Positions 20,969-21,718 of a stretch of 21,718 nucleotides of DNA are shown here, one piece after another. Under the pieces are notes generated by a model. It worked only from the letters and a program-made list of their open reading frames with translations, did no database searches and had not been told where the DNA came from. The first letter of the stretch is position 1; every line of letters begins with the position of its first letter. The DNA is from Hypericibacter sp050729195 (GTDB lineage: Bacteria > Pseudomonadota > Alphaproteobacteria > Dongiales > Dongiaceae): assembly GCF_050729195.1 (NCBI RefSeq), contig NZ_JBOHKS010000241.1:1-21718 (forward strand), written 5' to 3'. The position numbers were made by a program, and so were the translations under genes.

Positions 20969-21718
20969 TCAGAACGGCTTGCAGAAGCAGCGCTTCGGCG
21001 CGAGGTCGGTCTTGAACCATTTCAGGGAGAGGCGCTCCAAGGTGCCGTCGCTCATCGCCGCGGAGATCGCGCGGTCGAACCGGTTGCGCAGCGCCGGGTC
21101 CGATTTCCGGAATCCCACGGCGATGCCGAAGCCGAAGCGCTCGTCCTCGGCGAATTGCGGGCCGCTCAGCGCCAGCGGTTTGTCGCCCGGCAATGCCAGC
21201 ATCGCCTGCAGCCAGGCGGCCGATCCCATCACGGCGTCGAGGCGGCCCGCGACCAGATCCCGCATCAGCGCTTCGGCCGTGGGATAGGCCTGGGCCCTGA
21301 CGTCCTCGAACTGGCTTTGCAGGAAGGCGAGGTCGGCGCTTCCCGCCAGCGCGCCCACGGTATTCCCGGCGAGGGTCCCGCGCAGCGTGGCGATGGCCGC
21401 CTGCGCATCCTGCGGGGTCGCGGTCAGCGACAGAACCTTGCCCGTGCCGGGCAGGTCCGCAAGCGGTCCCGGATCGGGCACGACCAGCCCATGCCGCTCG
21501 AGCGCATAGGCCGCGCTGAAATCGATCGTCTGTTTCTGGGCCTGGGTCACCGACAGCCAGGCCATCAGCGCGTCGATGCGCCGCGCCAGCAGCGCCGCGA
21601 CGCTGGCGTCGCCCTTGCAGTAGTCGATCTCGCACTGCTCCGCCATGCGGGTGCAGAGATCCTTCGCCAGCTCGGCCTCGAAGCCGATCGTGGCGGCGCT
21701 CTCCGGCGCGCTCCCGGC
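20969..21718 (-). CDS. Amino-acid-type ABC transporter substrate-binding protein, 5' end cut
   Basis: The frame is open to the right edge, giving 249 residues of a type II periplasmic binding protein (SBP family 3); the signal peptide and first strand are missing. Typical blocks are GFEAELAKDLCTRM (the GFDxDLA motif), ALLARRIDALMAWLSVTQAQ, then KQTIDFSAAYAL, with GTLAGNTVGALAGS in the hinge region and FGFGIAVGFRKSDPALRNRF before the final LSLKWFKTDL. Such proteins capture amino acids or similar small molecules for an ABC importer, or serve as sensors. The C-terminus ends PKRCFCKPF, and LC..QCEIDYC adds more cysteines than usual, which suggests disulphides. Ligand residues cannot be assigned confidently. 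Any permease genes would lie outside the window. Confidence 0.88.
   Translation of the reverse strand, partial: AGSAPESAATIGFEAELAKDLCTRMAEQCEIDYCKGDASVAALLARRIDALMAWLSVTQAQKQTIDFSAAYALERHGLVVPDPGPLADLPGTGKVLSLTATPQDAQAAIATLRGTLAGNTVGALAGSADLAFLQSQFEDVRAQAYPTAEALMRDLVAGRLDAVMGSAAWLQAMLALPGDKPLALSGPQFAEDERFGFGIAVGFRKSDPALRNRFDRAISAAMSDGTLERLSLKWFKTDLAPKRCFCKPF

Overview
The window is about 21.7 kb of GC-rich DNA from an alphaproteobacterium, most likely Rhodospirillales-like. That placement is an inference from the protein set: an endonuclease-type MutL, a eukaryotic-like ornithine decarboxylase with a structured leader, the RluB-RsmD pair, several Tat or Sec exported proteins, and intergenic palindromes of the GTCATCGCCGGG type. 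It reads as chromosomal sequence. No tRNA, rRNA, CRISPR array, prophage or intact insertion sequence was found.

Left part (1-5824, all minus strand). A circularly permuted ATP-grasp protein overlaps an alpha-E protein that runs off the left edge; together they form a widespread, still poorly defined peptide or amide-bond system. Upstream lies a type III PLP ornithine decarboxylase with its own promoter, hairpin-rich leader and an unusual ~85-residue N-terminal extension. A textbook rho-independent terminator separates it from a translationally coupled pair, a RmlC-like sugar epimerase and a Gfo/Idh oxidoreductase.

Middle part (5825-15300). mutL runs divergently from the epimerase. It is followed by a Tat-exported class A beta-lactamase whose start codon overlaps the stop of a 24-codon upstream ORF, then a TPR protein. 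Two unrecognised minus-strand genes follow, one of them exported. Then come rsmD and rluB; RluB carries a basic disordered tail built from a 27-bp tandem repeat. A palindromic MITE-like element separates them from a coupled pair, a C26 gamma-glutamyl hydrolase and a homocysteine S-methyltransferase family protein.

Right part (15300-21718). A lower-GC scar holds the last codons of an IS3-family transposase and an 80-codon orphan gene. After it come a Tat-exported beta-carbonic anhydrase, a class III adenylate cyclase fused to TolB-like and TPR domains, and a small exported protein. That protein is divergent from a YXWGXW lipoprotein, and the gap between them contains a hairpin-plus-T-tract that may mark an attenuator or small RNA. 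A second exported protein (DUF6675-like), a tandem pair of palindromic repeats and a 5'-truncated amino-acid-type solute-binding protein complete the window.

The genes do not form one pathway; they are mainly short operons of two genes (four-base ATGA overlaps at 5228, 7947 and 14388). I see no convincing new defence or mobile system. The observations most worth testing are the RluB repeat tail, the ornithine decarboxylase leader and extension, the upstream ORF of the beta-lactamase, and the candidate RNA near 19270-19407.
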